From NCBI GenBank assembly GCA_023387655.1, contig JAEWHR010000210.1, positions 1 through 6,739 on the forward strand: 6,739 nt of DNA. Reading direction: 5' to 3'. Numbering within the stretch: position 1 is the stretch's first letter; each line of letters opens with the position of its first letter. This stretch comes from Bacillota bacterium. GTDB taxonomy: Bacteria; Bacillota; Clostridia; Lachnospirales; Lachnospiraceae. Under the pieces are notes generated by a model. It did not search any database and was not told where the DNA came from. It saw only the letters and a list, made by a program, of their open reading frames with translations. This document shows, one piece after another, positions 1-4,562 of this stretch. The position numbers and the translations under genes were made by a program.

Positions 1-818
1 GGTTTTAGCCAAATCGTATTCTCATTTCCTTTTGGTACATATCCAAAAGGGCTTTCTGTTATTCTAGTGAATCCACGTTGTTCTAATGCTCGCATGCTTA
101 CCCCTAGCGTTACATGACCTTTATAAACTAGAATTCCGTCTTCATACTGCCCTAGCGCTAAACTTACCCATTGATTTTCTTTTATACTATAACCGCAAAC
201 CACGCAGTCATCAGACGCCATGATTTTACACTTAATCCAATCTTTTGTCCTCTTATCAAACCAGTATTTGCTTTCTTTTTTCTTAGCAACGATACCTTCT
301 AAATTCTTTTCTTTTGCTAATTGAAATAGTGAAATTCCTTCTCTCTCAATAAATCTTGAAATAGCAAGCCTTTCATTTTCTACAATTGCTTCACTTAATA
401 ACTGTTTTCTCTCTAGTAATGGTAATTCGGTGACCAAATGATCGGTTAAGTATAGGATGTCAAATGCAACAAAACTAGCTGGATACTTAGACTTTGCCAA
501 CTGTATTTTAAATGGATCTGATAGAAGTGCTCTCTTTTGAATCTCAAAGAAATCTGGCGAACCATCTTTTAAAACAATCAATTCACCGTCTAAGATGCAT
601 TTATGCCTTGCCGCCTTATATATTTCACCGAGTTCAGGCACTTTAGGGAGCAATCTCATGTCACGCTTATTTCTTAATTCTGTTCCTGTGGAATCTAAAT
701 AAGCAATGCAACGTATTCCATCTAGCTTCAGCTCATAGATGTGATTGGTTGAATCAAAAGGTTCTGTCATCTCACTAATCAGCATGGGCTTTATCGCTTT
801 ATAATCAAAGATATCCAT
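1..818 (-). CDS. ligD: ATP-dependent DNA ligase, LigD type (partial, 3' end outside window)
   Basis: Seals DNA nicks and broken ends using ATP; in bacteria this family acts with Ku in non-homologous end joining. The 272 visible codons begin MDIFDYKAIKPML and carry the nucleotidyltransferase motifs in order: motif I ELKLDGIR with the adenylated lysine at K31, motif III ILDGEL at 75-80, motif IIIa AFDILY at 118-123, motif IV EGIVAKK at 174-180, and motif V W194-I-K-C-K198. The part from about residue 203 (DDCVVCGYS) fits the start of the OB-fold domain. The open frame reaches position 1, so the C-terminus is missing. No polymerase or phosphoesterase domain precedes the ligase domain, so this is not a long LigD fusion on the N-terminal side; a C-terminal extension cannot be excluded. 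The ATG overlaps the ku stop codon as TAATG, and GGGGA about 7 bases upstream can serve as ribosome binding site, so translation is probably coupled to ku. Confidence 0.93.
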   Translation of the reverse strand, partial: MDIFDYKAIKPMLISEMTEPFDSTNHIYELKLDGIRCIAYLDSTGTELRNKRDMRLLPKVPELGEIYKAARHKCILDGELIVLKDGSPDFFEIQKRALLSDPFKIQLAKSKYPASFVAFDILYLTDHLVTELPLLERKQLLSEAIVENERLAISRFIEREGISLFQLAKEKNLEGIVAKKKESKYWFDKRTKDWIKCKIMASDDCVVCGYSIKENQWVSLALGQYEDGILVYKGHVTLGVSMRALEQRGFTRITESPFGYVPKGNENTIWLK

Positions 819-1600
819 TATGCTGTCCCCGCAAATGGGTTATTCTTATTCATCTCAATTGTCTTCTTTAATGCATCCATAAAATCAATCACATTATCTG
901 GTCTATTCTCATCCACATCAACAATCTCTTGACCTTCGATTTTCTTCTGGATAGCCTCTCGAAGCCTCTCTTGGTACTCATCGTGATAAGCTGTTATGTC
1001 AAATTCCTTCGTCATAGAAGAAATTAAGGTCTTTGCCATCATAAGTTCACTCTCATCAAGTTCTACCTTTGCTATCACTTTCGGTATTTCTTGAATCTCT
1101 TCTTGATAATAAAGCATCTTTGCAATAATTCCATCTTCGGTTGGATAAAGAACGATTAAGGATTCGTTTGTACCAATCACTGTTTTAGCAATTGCTACTT
1201 TCTCTTCTGTTAACAAAGCCTGACGAAATAATTCAAAAGCTTTTTCTCCACCTGCATGTGGTACAACATAATAATTCTTCTCAAAATAAATCGAGTCCAC
1301 ATCTTCCATCTTGGCAAAATGCAGAACATGTATCGTTTTATCCTTCTTTGTCTTTATCTTTTCAAGTTCCTCTTCTGTTATTGTTACATAACGATCTTTC
1401 TCAAATTCATATCCTTTGATAATATCTTCCGATTTTACTTCTTTGTTACAGGATGGACAATATTTCTTATATCGTACTCTCTGATGGGTATCCTTGCACA
1501 ACTGATTAAAGCTAATACTAATATCTCTTGTTGTTTTAAATAAATCCACTGGGATATAAATTAACCCAACCGAAATTGCACTTTTATGTGCTACTGCCAT
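818..1600 (-). CDS. ku: Ku protein, DNA end-binding factor of non-homologous end joining
   Basis: Bacterial Ku forms a homodimeric ring that threads onto double-strand DNA ends and recruits the LigD ligase. The 260-residue product has the typical N-terminus (AVAHKSAISVGLIYIPVDLF), the RVRYKKYCPSC stretch with C48 and C51 (C35 and H39 nearby could help form a metal site), and the usual C-terminal end of the core, VIDFMDALKKTIE. Its length matches the minimal bacterial Ku. I chose the ATG at 1600 because GGAGGTGA lies 5 bases upstream at 1606-1613 and the family N-terminus begins there; an in-frame TTG at 1615 would itself overlap this ribosome binding site. The gene is first in a two-gene operon with ligD and has a good vegetative-type promoter upstream. 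In Bacillus subtilis ku and ligD are expressed in the forespore; no clear SigG promoter is visible here. Start codon and ribosome binding site sit inside a predicted RNA hairpin. Confidence 0.95.
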   Translation of the reverse strand: MAVAHKSAISVGLIYIPVDLFKTTRDISISFNQLCKDTHQRVRYKKYCPSCNKEVKSEDIIKGYEFEKDRYVTITEEELEKIKTKKDKTIHVLHFAKMEDVDSIYFEKNYYVVPHAGGEKAFELFRQALLTEEKVAIAKTVIGTNESLIVLYPTEDGIIAKMLYYQEEIQEIPKVIAKVELDESELMMAKTLISSMTKEFDITAYHDEYQERLREAIQKKIEGQEIVDVDENRPDNVIDFMDALKKTIEMNKNNPFAGTA

Positions 1601-1642
1601 GAAAATCACCTCCAATGGTAGTATGGTAAGTTCGGTTGGGTT
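1563..1642 (-). promoter_or_regulatory. Nested inverted repeats enclosing the ku ribosome binding site and start codon
   Basis: The outer arms AACCCAACCGAA (mRNA leader, 1642-1631) and TTCGGTTGGGTT (1574-1563, inside ku codons for the SVGL region) are perfect 12-bp complements separated by 56 bases. Within them, leader bases 1623-1615 (UACUACCAU) can pair with 1600-1592 (AUGGCAGUA) with one internal A-C mismatch. That inner stem contains the AUG, and its 14-base loop contains GGAGGUGA. The pairing is seen directly in the sequence; a regulatory role, such as restricting ribosome access, is inference. Confidence 0.5.
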
Positions 1643-1659
1643 CTATGTAGAAAATTATA

Positions 1660-1688
1660 ATTATATGCAATACAAATTGTAATGCGAA
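1660..1688 (-). promoter_or_regulatory. Probable SigA-type promoter of the ku-ligD operon
   Basis: The minus strand shows a -35 TTCGCA (1688-1683, 4 of 6 matches to TTGACA), a 17-base spacer and a perfect -10 TATAAT (1665-1660). Transcription would start near 1653, about 11 bases before the outer leader stem begins, giving a leader of about 53 bases. A second TATAAT at 1659-1654, paired with TTACAA at 1682-1677, is an alternative shifted by 6 bases. Confidence 0.6.
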
Positions 1689-1710
1689 AGATTGGTGAAG
1701 GATTCTTTTG

Positions 1711-1754
1711 TAATTAAGTTTTTAATCTATCTTTTCAGATAATGAACTTAATTA
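1711..1754. repeat. AT-rich inverted repeat upstream of the ku promoter
   Basis: TAATTAAGTT (1711-1720) and AACTTAATTA (1745-1754) are perfect 10-bp complements. A smaller stem inside the spacer is formed by TATCT (1728-1732) and AGATA (1737-1741). The element lies between the tRNA terminator and the ku -35 box. No T-run follows either arm, so it is not an intrinsic terminator. It could be an operator or a chance AT-rich palindrome. Confidence 0.45.
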
Positions 1755-1822
1755 TCAGGTTAGCTATTGTAACTACCAATGATTATTGTGAAAATGCATT
1801 GAACAACTCATTGAACGCAAGC

Positions 1823-1856
1823 AAAAAAATAAGACTTCCAACGCACTGAAAGTCTT
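1823..1856 (-). terminator. Intrinsic terminator of the tRNA-Thr transcript
   Basis: In minus-strand RNA, AAGACUUUCA (1856-1847) pairs with UGGAAGUCUU (1840-1831) through ten pairs including one G-U, closing a 6-base loop. After one A comes a run of seven U (1829-1823). It begins 14 bases past the tRNA 3' end and should separate tRNA expression from the ku-ligD operon. Confidence 0.85.
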
Positions 1857-1869
1857 GATTTTACTAGAA

Positions 1870-1942
1870 AGCTGCCAAGCGGACTTGAACCGCCGACCTC
1901 CGCCTTACCAAGGCGACGCTCTACCGACTGAGCCATGGCAGC
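1870..1942 (-). tRNA. tRNA-Thr, anticodon GGU
   Basis: Reads threonine codons ACC and ACU. A complete cloverleaf is visible: acceptor stem GCTGCCA/TGGCAGC, D stem GCTC/GAGC with loop AGTCGGTA, anticodon stem TCGCC/GGCGG with loop TTGGTAA (anticodon GGT at 1909-1907), a 5-base variable loop AGGTC, T stem GGCGG/CCGCT with TTCAAGT in the loop, and discriminator T at 1870. The 3' CCA is not encoded and must be added afterwards. The gene is a single transcription unit with its own promoter upstream and an intrinsic terminator 14 bases downstream. Confidence 0.97.
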
Positions 1943-1970
1943 TTAACGTTTATTATCACGTCCGAATTGT

Positions 1971-1999
1971 ATGATACCATATTTATGAGTAAAATGCAA
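1971..1999 (-). promoter_or_regulatory. SigA-type promoter of tRNA-Thr
   Basis: On the minus strand TTGCAT (1999-1994) is followed by a 17-base spacer and TATCAT (1976-1971); five of six bases of the -10 match TATAAT. The predicted start is near 1964, leaving a 5' leader of about 22 bases before the mature tRNA. Confidence 0.7.
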
Positions 2000-2160
2000 C
2001 AGGTAAATGAAAAAATTCACTGAATTGTTTTAATTGTTTTAATATTATCCAAAATTTGTTATAATAATTTTTCGTATTAAATTACAGTTATTATGCTATC
2101 CTATATTAATCTGTATCAAATTATTAAACATCATTTGATTTTGGATTATTTATTAAGCCA

Positions 2161-2799
2161 TTATATTTTTCCCTGTAAGTCTTTCAGAGCAGCATTTAAC
2201 TTGCGTTTAATACGCTGTAATCCATTATCAATTGCCTTTGGCTCCTTCTTTAATATCCGTGCAATCTTACTATAACTATTATCATCCAGATATAGTGTAA
2301 GTATCTTCTTTTCAAAGGAGCTTAACGAGTCCATTAACTTCATTTCCAGTTGAGATGTATTCTCTCTGTCAATTAGCATCTCCTCTGGATTCATACTCCT
2401 TGCGTGAGCTAGATGAGCCACATAAGAAACGGATTCGTTTCCATCGATATCACTATTGTAATCACTATCGATTGAAATATAATTGTTTAGTGGTTGATTC
2501 TTTTTTGTATTCGAATTCTTGATTGCTGTGTACATTTGTCTTGATACGCATAAATCAGCAAACGTAAGAAAAGAAGCTTCCTTCTCCTTCTGGTAATCAC
2601 GTATGGCTTTGTATAACCCTATCATACCTTCCTGGATTAGATCTTCCCTATCTCCTCCTATCAAATACAAGGCTTTTGCCTTCTTACGCACTAAATTCTT
2701 GTATTTGTCGATTAAATAATCCATCGCTAGACGGTCATCCCCGCGAATGAGTGAAATGATTTCTTCATCACTAATCATTTCATACTGCTTCTTGGACAT
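2161..2799 (-). CDS. sigH: RNA polymerase sigma factor SigH (sporulation/transition-state sigma-30)
   Basis: A sigma-70 family factor that, in Bacillus and Clostridia, directs RNA polymerase to early sporulation and transition-state promoters, including that of spo0A in studied species. The 212 residues match the usual size of about 218. Region 2 spans roughly residues 20-95, with the core-binding helix DLIQEGMIGLYKAIRDY at 53-69. A linker carries IDSDYNSDIDGNE. Region 4 covers about 162-201, with the helix-turn-helix in YSKIARILKKEPKAIDNGLQ. I chose ATG at 2799 because AAGGAGG lies 7 bases upstream (2807-2813); an in-frame GTG at 2829 has no such site. The gene ends the cysE-cysS-mrnC-rlmB-sigH order but is set apart from rlmB by 425 non-coding bases, so it probably has its own promoter. 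Its upstream region carries DnaA-box-like repeats. No clear terminator follows; the next gene, tRNA-Thr, has its own promoter. Confidence 0.93.
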   Translation of the reverse strand: MSKKQYEMISDEEIISLIRGDDRLAMDYLIDKYKNLVRKKAKALYLIGGDREDLIQEGMIGLYKAIRDYQKEKEASFLTFADLCVSRQMYTAIKNSNTKKNQPLNNYISIDSDYNSDIDGNESVSYVAHLAHARSMNPEEMLIDRENTSQLEMKLMDSLSSFEKKILTLYLDDNSYSKIARILKKEPKAIDNGLQRIKRKLNAALKDLQGKI

Positions 2800-2821
2800 T
2801 TTTCCCCCTCCTTGTGGTAAA

Positions 2822-2944
2822 TTATTCACATCTACGTCACACTTTTGCTACCTTTATCCACTTTTCAAATCTGTTCTATTTTATTTATCCACTTTTCATA
2901 TCAGTTTTATTACTTCTATTCACATTACATAGGTTATATCCACA
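2822..2944. promoter_or_regulatory. Array of DnaA-box-like sites upstream of sigH
   Basis: Five 9-mers in the same orientation (plus strand) resemble the DnaA box TTATNCACA: TTATTCACA at 2822 (perfect), TTATCCACT at 2854 and 2885, CTATTCACA at 2916 and ATATCCACA at 2936 (one mismatch each). Spacings are 32, 31, 31 and 20 bp, so the first four lie about three helical turns apart on the same face of DNA. Two one-mismatch sites in the opposite orientation lie farther away at 3056-3064 and 3105-3113. The cluster starts 23 bases upstream of the sigH ATG and must overlap its leader or promoter. The matches are seen; DnaA binding is inferred. Confidence 0.5.
2853..2931. repeat. 31-bp-period tandem direct repeat
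   Basis: The 28 bases at 2853-2880 and those at 2884-2911 agree at 25 positions; both begin TTTATCCACTTTTCA. A weaker third copy starts at 2915 (TCTATTCACATTACATA). The repeat period sets the spacing of the central DnaA-box-like sites. The copies probably arose by local duplication. Confidence 0.85.
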
Positions 2945-2992
2945 TTCTTACAGATTAGTTTAGTTTTATCTGAATATATAATTCCATGGAGT

Positions 2993-3030
2993 AGGAAACC
3001 GCCTCAATAATATATATCGGCGGTTTACCT
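2993..3030. repeat. GC-containing inverted repeat in the rlmB-sigH spacer
   Basis: AAACCGCC (2996-3003) and GGCGGTTT (3019-3026) are perfect 8-bp complements around a 15-base loop. With one bulged A at 3027 the stem extends by AGG/CCT to 11 pairs. On the minus strand no T-run follows the stem (it continues CCTACTCC), so it is a poor intrinsic terminator for rlmB. It might be a structured leader element or protein site for sigH. It stands out because its surroundings are almost entirely A and T. Confidence 0.55.
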
Positions 3031-3066
3031 CTATTGCATATAGATTTTTTATAATAGTGAATAACT

Positions 3067-3190
3067 TATACTATAATGATTTTTACTGAATTATAACTTT
3101 TTACTATGGATAAATTTTACTATAATAACTTTTACTTAATAACCTTTACTATAATAACTTTTACTATAATAACTTTTACCGAATTAATAA
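3067..3190. repeat. AT-rich tandem array, about 15 bp unit
   Basis: The plus strand repeats TTTTACTATAATAAC. Exact copies lie at 3115-3129 and 3159-3173, a one-mismatch copy at 3144-3158, and a 14-base copy TTTTACTTAATAAC at 3130-3143. Degenerate copies flank these (3067-3080, 3081-3097, 3098-3114, 3174-3190), for about eight units in all. No reading frame on either strand is convincing here. The array fills most of the first 160 bases downstream of rlmB. The remainder of the 425-base non-coding interval 2800-3224 holds the inverted repeat and the DnaA-box-like cluster. No convincing vegetative promoter for sigH could be picked out, because TATAAT-like strings recur in every unit. Confidence 0.85.
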
Positions 3191-3224
3191 GAATGATAGA
3201 AATTCTTCTCTAAAACAATTCCGA

Positions 3225-3971
3225 CTATTTCGCAAAACTTCTTTGTCTAACTATTTCATATGCCAATACACCCATAGCTACAGATGCATTCAGAGAATCT
3301 ATATCGCCTACCATAGGAATCTTAGTAACAAAATCACATTTTTCCTTGACAAGACGAGAAACGCCCTCACCCTCACTACCAATAACTAAACCAATAGGTC
3401 CTGTTAGGTTCTGACGATACATTACTTCACCACTCATATCAGCGCAGACAAACCATAGGCCTTTTTGTTTTAAATCCTCCATGGTCGCAACAAGATTAGT
3501 AACTTTTGCCACTGGTGTATAATTAATTGCTCCAGCGCTTACCTTTGCTACTGTAGCAGTAAGTCCTACTGCACGACGTTTAGGAATAATGATACCATGT
3601 GCTCCTGCTTGATTTGCAGTTCGAAGCATTGCTCCTAAGTTATGAGGATCTTCTATTCCATCTAATATAATTATGAATGGCGCTTCCCCCTTTGCTTTAG
3701 CAGCTTCTAATATATCATCAACTTCCGCATATTCATAGGCAGCTGCGTATGCAATAACCCCTTGATGTTTTCCTTCTTCAGACATCTGATCAAGACGTTC
3801 TTTCTTAACGAATGTAATGATGGTATCCGTCTTTTTTGCTTCTCTTAAAATAGATTTAATCGGACCATCCTGGCAGCCATCCAAAATAAATAAGCGGTCG
3901 ATTGTCTTTCCTGCACGAAATGCTTCCAATACAGCATTTCTTCCTACCATTGTTAATTCCTCGTATCTCAT
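3225..3971 (-). CDS. rlmB: 23S rRNA (guanosine-2'-O-)-methyltransferase RlmB (SpoU/TrmH family)
   Basis: Transfers a methyl group from S-adenosylmethionine to the 2'-OH of a guanosine in 23S rRNA (G2251 in E. coli numbering), in the peptidyl-transferase region. The 248 residues comprise an N-terminal substrate-binding domain (about 1-85, beginning at VGRNAVLEAF) and a SPOUT knot domain with all three motifs: DPHNLGAMLRTA at 108-119 (N111, R117), VIGSEGEGVS at 196-205 (E200), and IPMVGDIDSLNASVAMG at 218-234 (S226, N228, S230). The start at 3971 has GGAGG only 4 bases upstream, a slightly short spacing; M8 is an alternative with a poorer site. It lies 156 bases downstream of mrnC, another 23S rRNA maturation gene, and is probably in the same operon. 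Other SpoU paralogues, such as TrmH-like proteins, are possible, but size and gene context favour RlmB. Confidence 0.93.
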   Translation of the reverse strand: MRYEELTMVGRNAVLEAFRAGKTIDRLFILDGCQDGPIKSILREAKKTDTIITFVKKERLDQMSEEGKHQGVIAYAAAYEYAEVDDILEAAKAKGEAPFIIILDGIEDPHNLGAMLRTANQAGAHGIIIPKRRAVGLTATVAKVSAGAINYTPVAKVTNLVATMEDLKQKGLWFVCADMSGEVMYRQNLTGPIGLVIGSEGEGVSRLVKEKCDFVTKIPMVGDIDSLNASVAMGVLAYEIVRQRSFAK

Positions 3972-3986
3972 TTAACCTCCATAAAT

Positions 3987-4014
3987 AGAGTGTAAATCAT
4001 TTTCTTCACACTCT
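3987..4014. repeat. Small inverted repeat in the mrnC-rlmB spacer
   Basis: AGAGTGT (3987-3993) and ACACTCT (4008-4014) are perfect 7-bp complements with a 14-base loop. In the mRNA the hairpin would end a few bases before the GGAGG of rlmB. It is not followed by a T-run. It may be an RNA processing or translation-control element, or chance. Confidence 0.4.
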
Positions 4015-4127
4015 CTAACCTATCGCTTTAGCGGCGTAATCACCATAATCTAAATAGTTTTACAACACTTCTAGAAATGATGCTCCATGCGCGTCAAAAA
4101 CAATAGCTATTACTTAACTTTTTTGTC

Positions 4128-4562
4128 TTAAACAAGTAATCCGGTTTTTGTTAAACCTTCCTTAACCAAATATAGAATTCGCTCCATCTGCTCCGTCATA
4201 TACAGGTAACCTATCATGGCTTCAAACCCAGTCGCTATTCGATAATCTGTCACTGAGGCATTCTTCGCTGTAGTAGCAGATTTCGCATTTCTTCCCCGTT
4301 TGAATACACCAAGTTCCTCCTCTGTTAAGTTGTCCTGTATTGCATGGAGGATGTCCTTCTGTGCAGCAGCCTTTACTAGGCTACTAGCTTTTTGATGTAG
4401 TTTATTCACCTGTGAATTTCCCTTCTCCACTAGCATCGTACGAATGATTAGGTCATAGATGCTATCCCCAATATAAGCTAGGGTAAGTGGAGAATAGGTT
4501 TTAATGTCGGTTTGTGGCAGTGCAAAGGTCTCACGTACCCTTGCAATTAAGCTCTCTTCCAT
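4128..4562 (-). CDS. mrnC: Mini-ribonuclease III (23S rRNA maturation nuclease)
   Basis: A small, dimeric RNase III-like nuclease that lacks the double-stranded RNA-binding domain and trims the ends of 23S rRNA precursor in Bacillus. The 144 residues form one RNase III catalytic domain: the signature LAYIGDSIYDLIIR (28-41) with catalytic D33, the basic FKRGRNAKS segment (87-95) typical of Mini-III, and TGFEAMIGYLY (111-121) with catalytic E114. The length agrees with the family. The ATG at 4562 lies inside the end of cysS: the genes overlap by 16 bases in different frames, with GGAG 4 bases upstream of the ATG, so translation is likely coupled to cysS. Its position after cysS and before rlmB is conserved in Firmicutes and supports the assignment. 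Confidence 0.94.
   Translation of the reverse strand: MEESLIARVRETFALPQTDIKTYSPLTLAYIGDSIYDLIIRTMLVEKGNSQVNKLHQKASSLVKAAAQKDILHAIQDNLTEEELGVFKRGRNAKSATTAKNASVTDYRIATGFEAMIGYLYMTEQMERILYLVKEGLTKTGLLV

Noticed and set aside
1601..1615. TTG start giving ku five extra residues (MEVIF)
   Set aside because: The TTG codon lies within the Shine-Dalgarno sequence GGAGGTGA that serves the ATG at 1600, and the family N-terminus begins at the ATG.
1797..1816. Direct repeat CATTGAAC x2 (12-bp period) downstream of the tRNA terminator
   Set aside because: Only two 8-bp copies in AT-rich DNA; not evidence of an attachment site, and it does not match the tRNA 3' end.
2115..2139. Hairpin ATCAAAT/ATTTGAT downstream of sigH as terminator
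   Set aside because: Seven A/T-rich pairs and no T-run in the sigH direction (followed by ACAG).
2800..2829. GTG start giving sigH ten extra residues
   Set aside because: These codons include the ribosome binding site AAGGAGG of ATG 2799 and do not resemble SigH N-termini.
2916..2944. SigH-like promoter (TGTGGATAT, 11 bases, TGTGAAT on the minus strand) upstream of sigH
   Set aside because: Spacing fits a SigH promoter, but three fixed positions mismatch the consensus as I know it, and the strings coincide with the DnaA-box-like repeats.
3067..3190. AT-rich repeat array as a CRISPR array
   Set aside because: Units are about 15 bp, directly abutting and without unique spacers, so it is a simple tandem repeat.
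3189..3207. Hairpin AAGAAT/ATTCTT just downstream of rlmB as terminator
   Set aside because: Only six A/T-rich pairs with no clear T-run on the minus strand; too weak to call.
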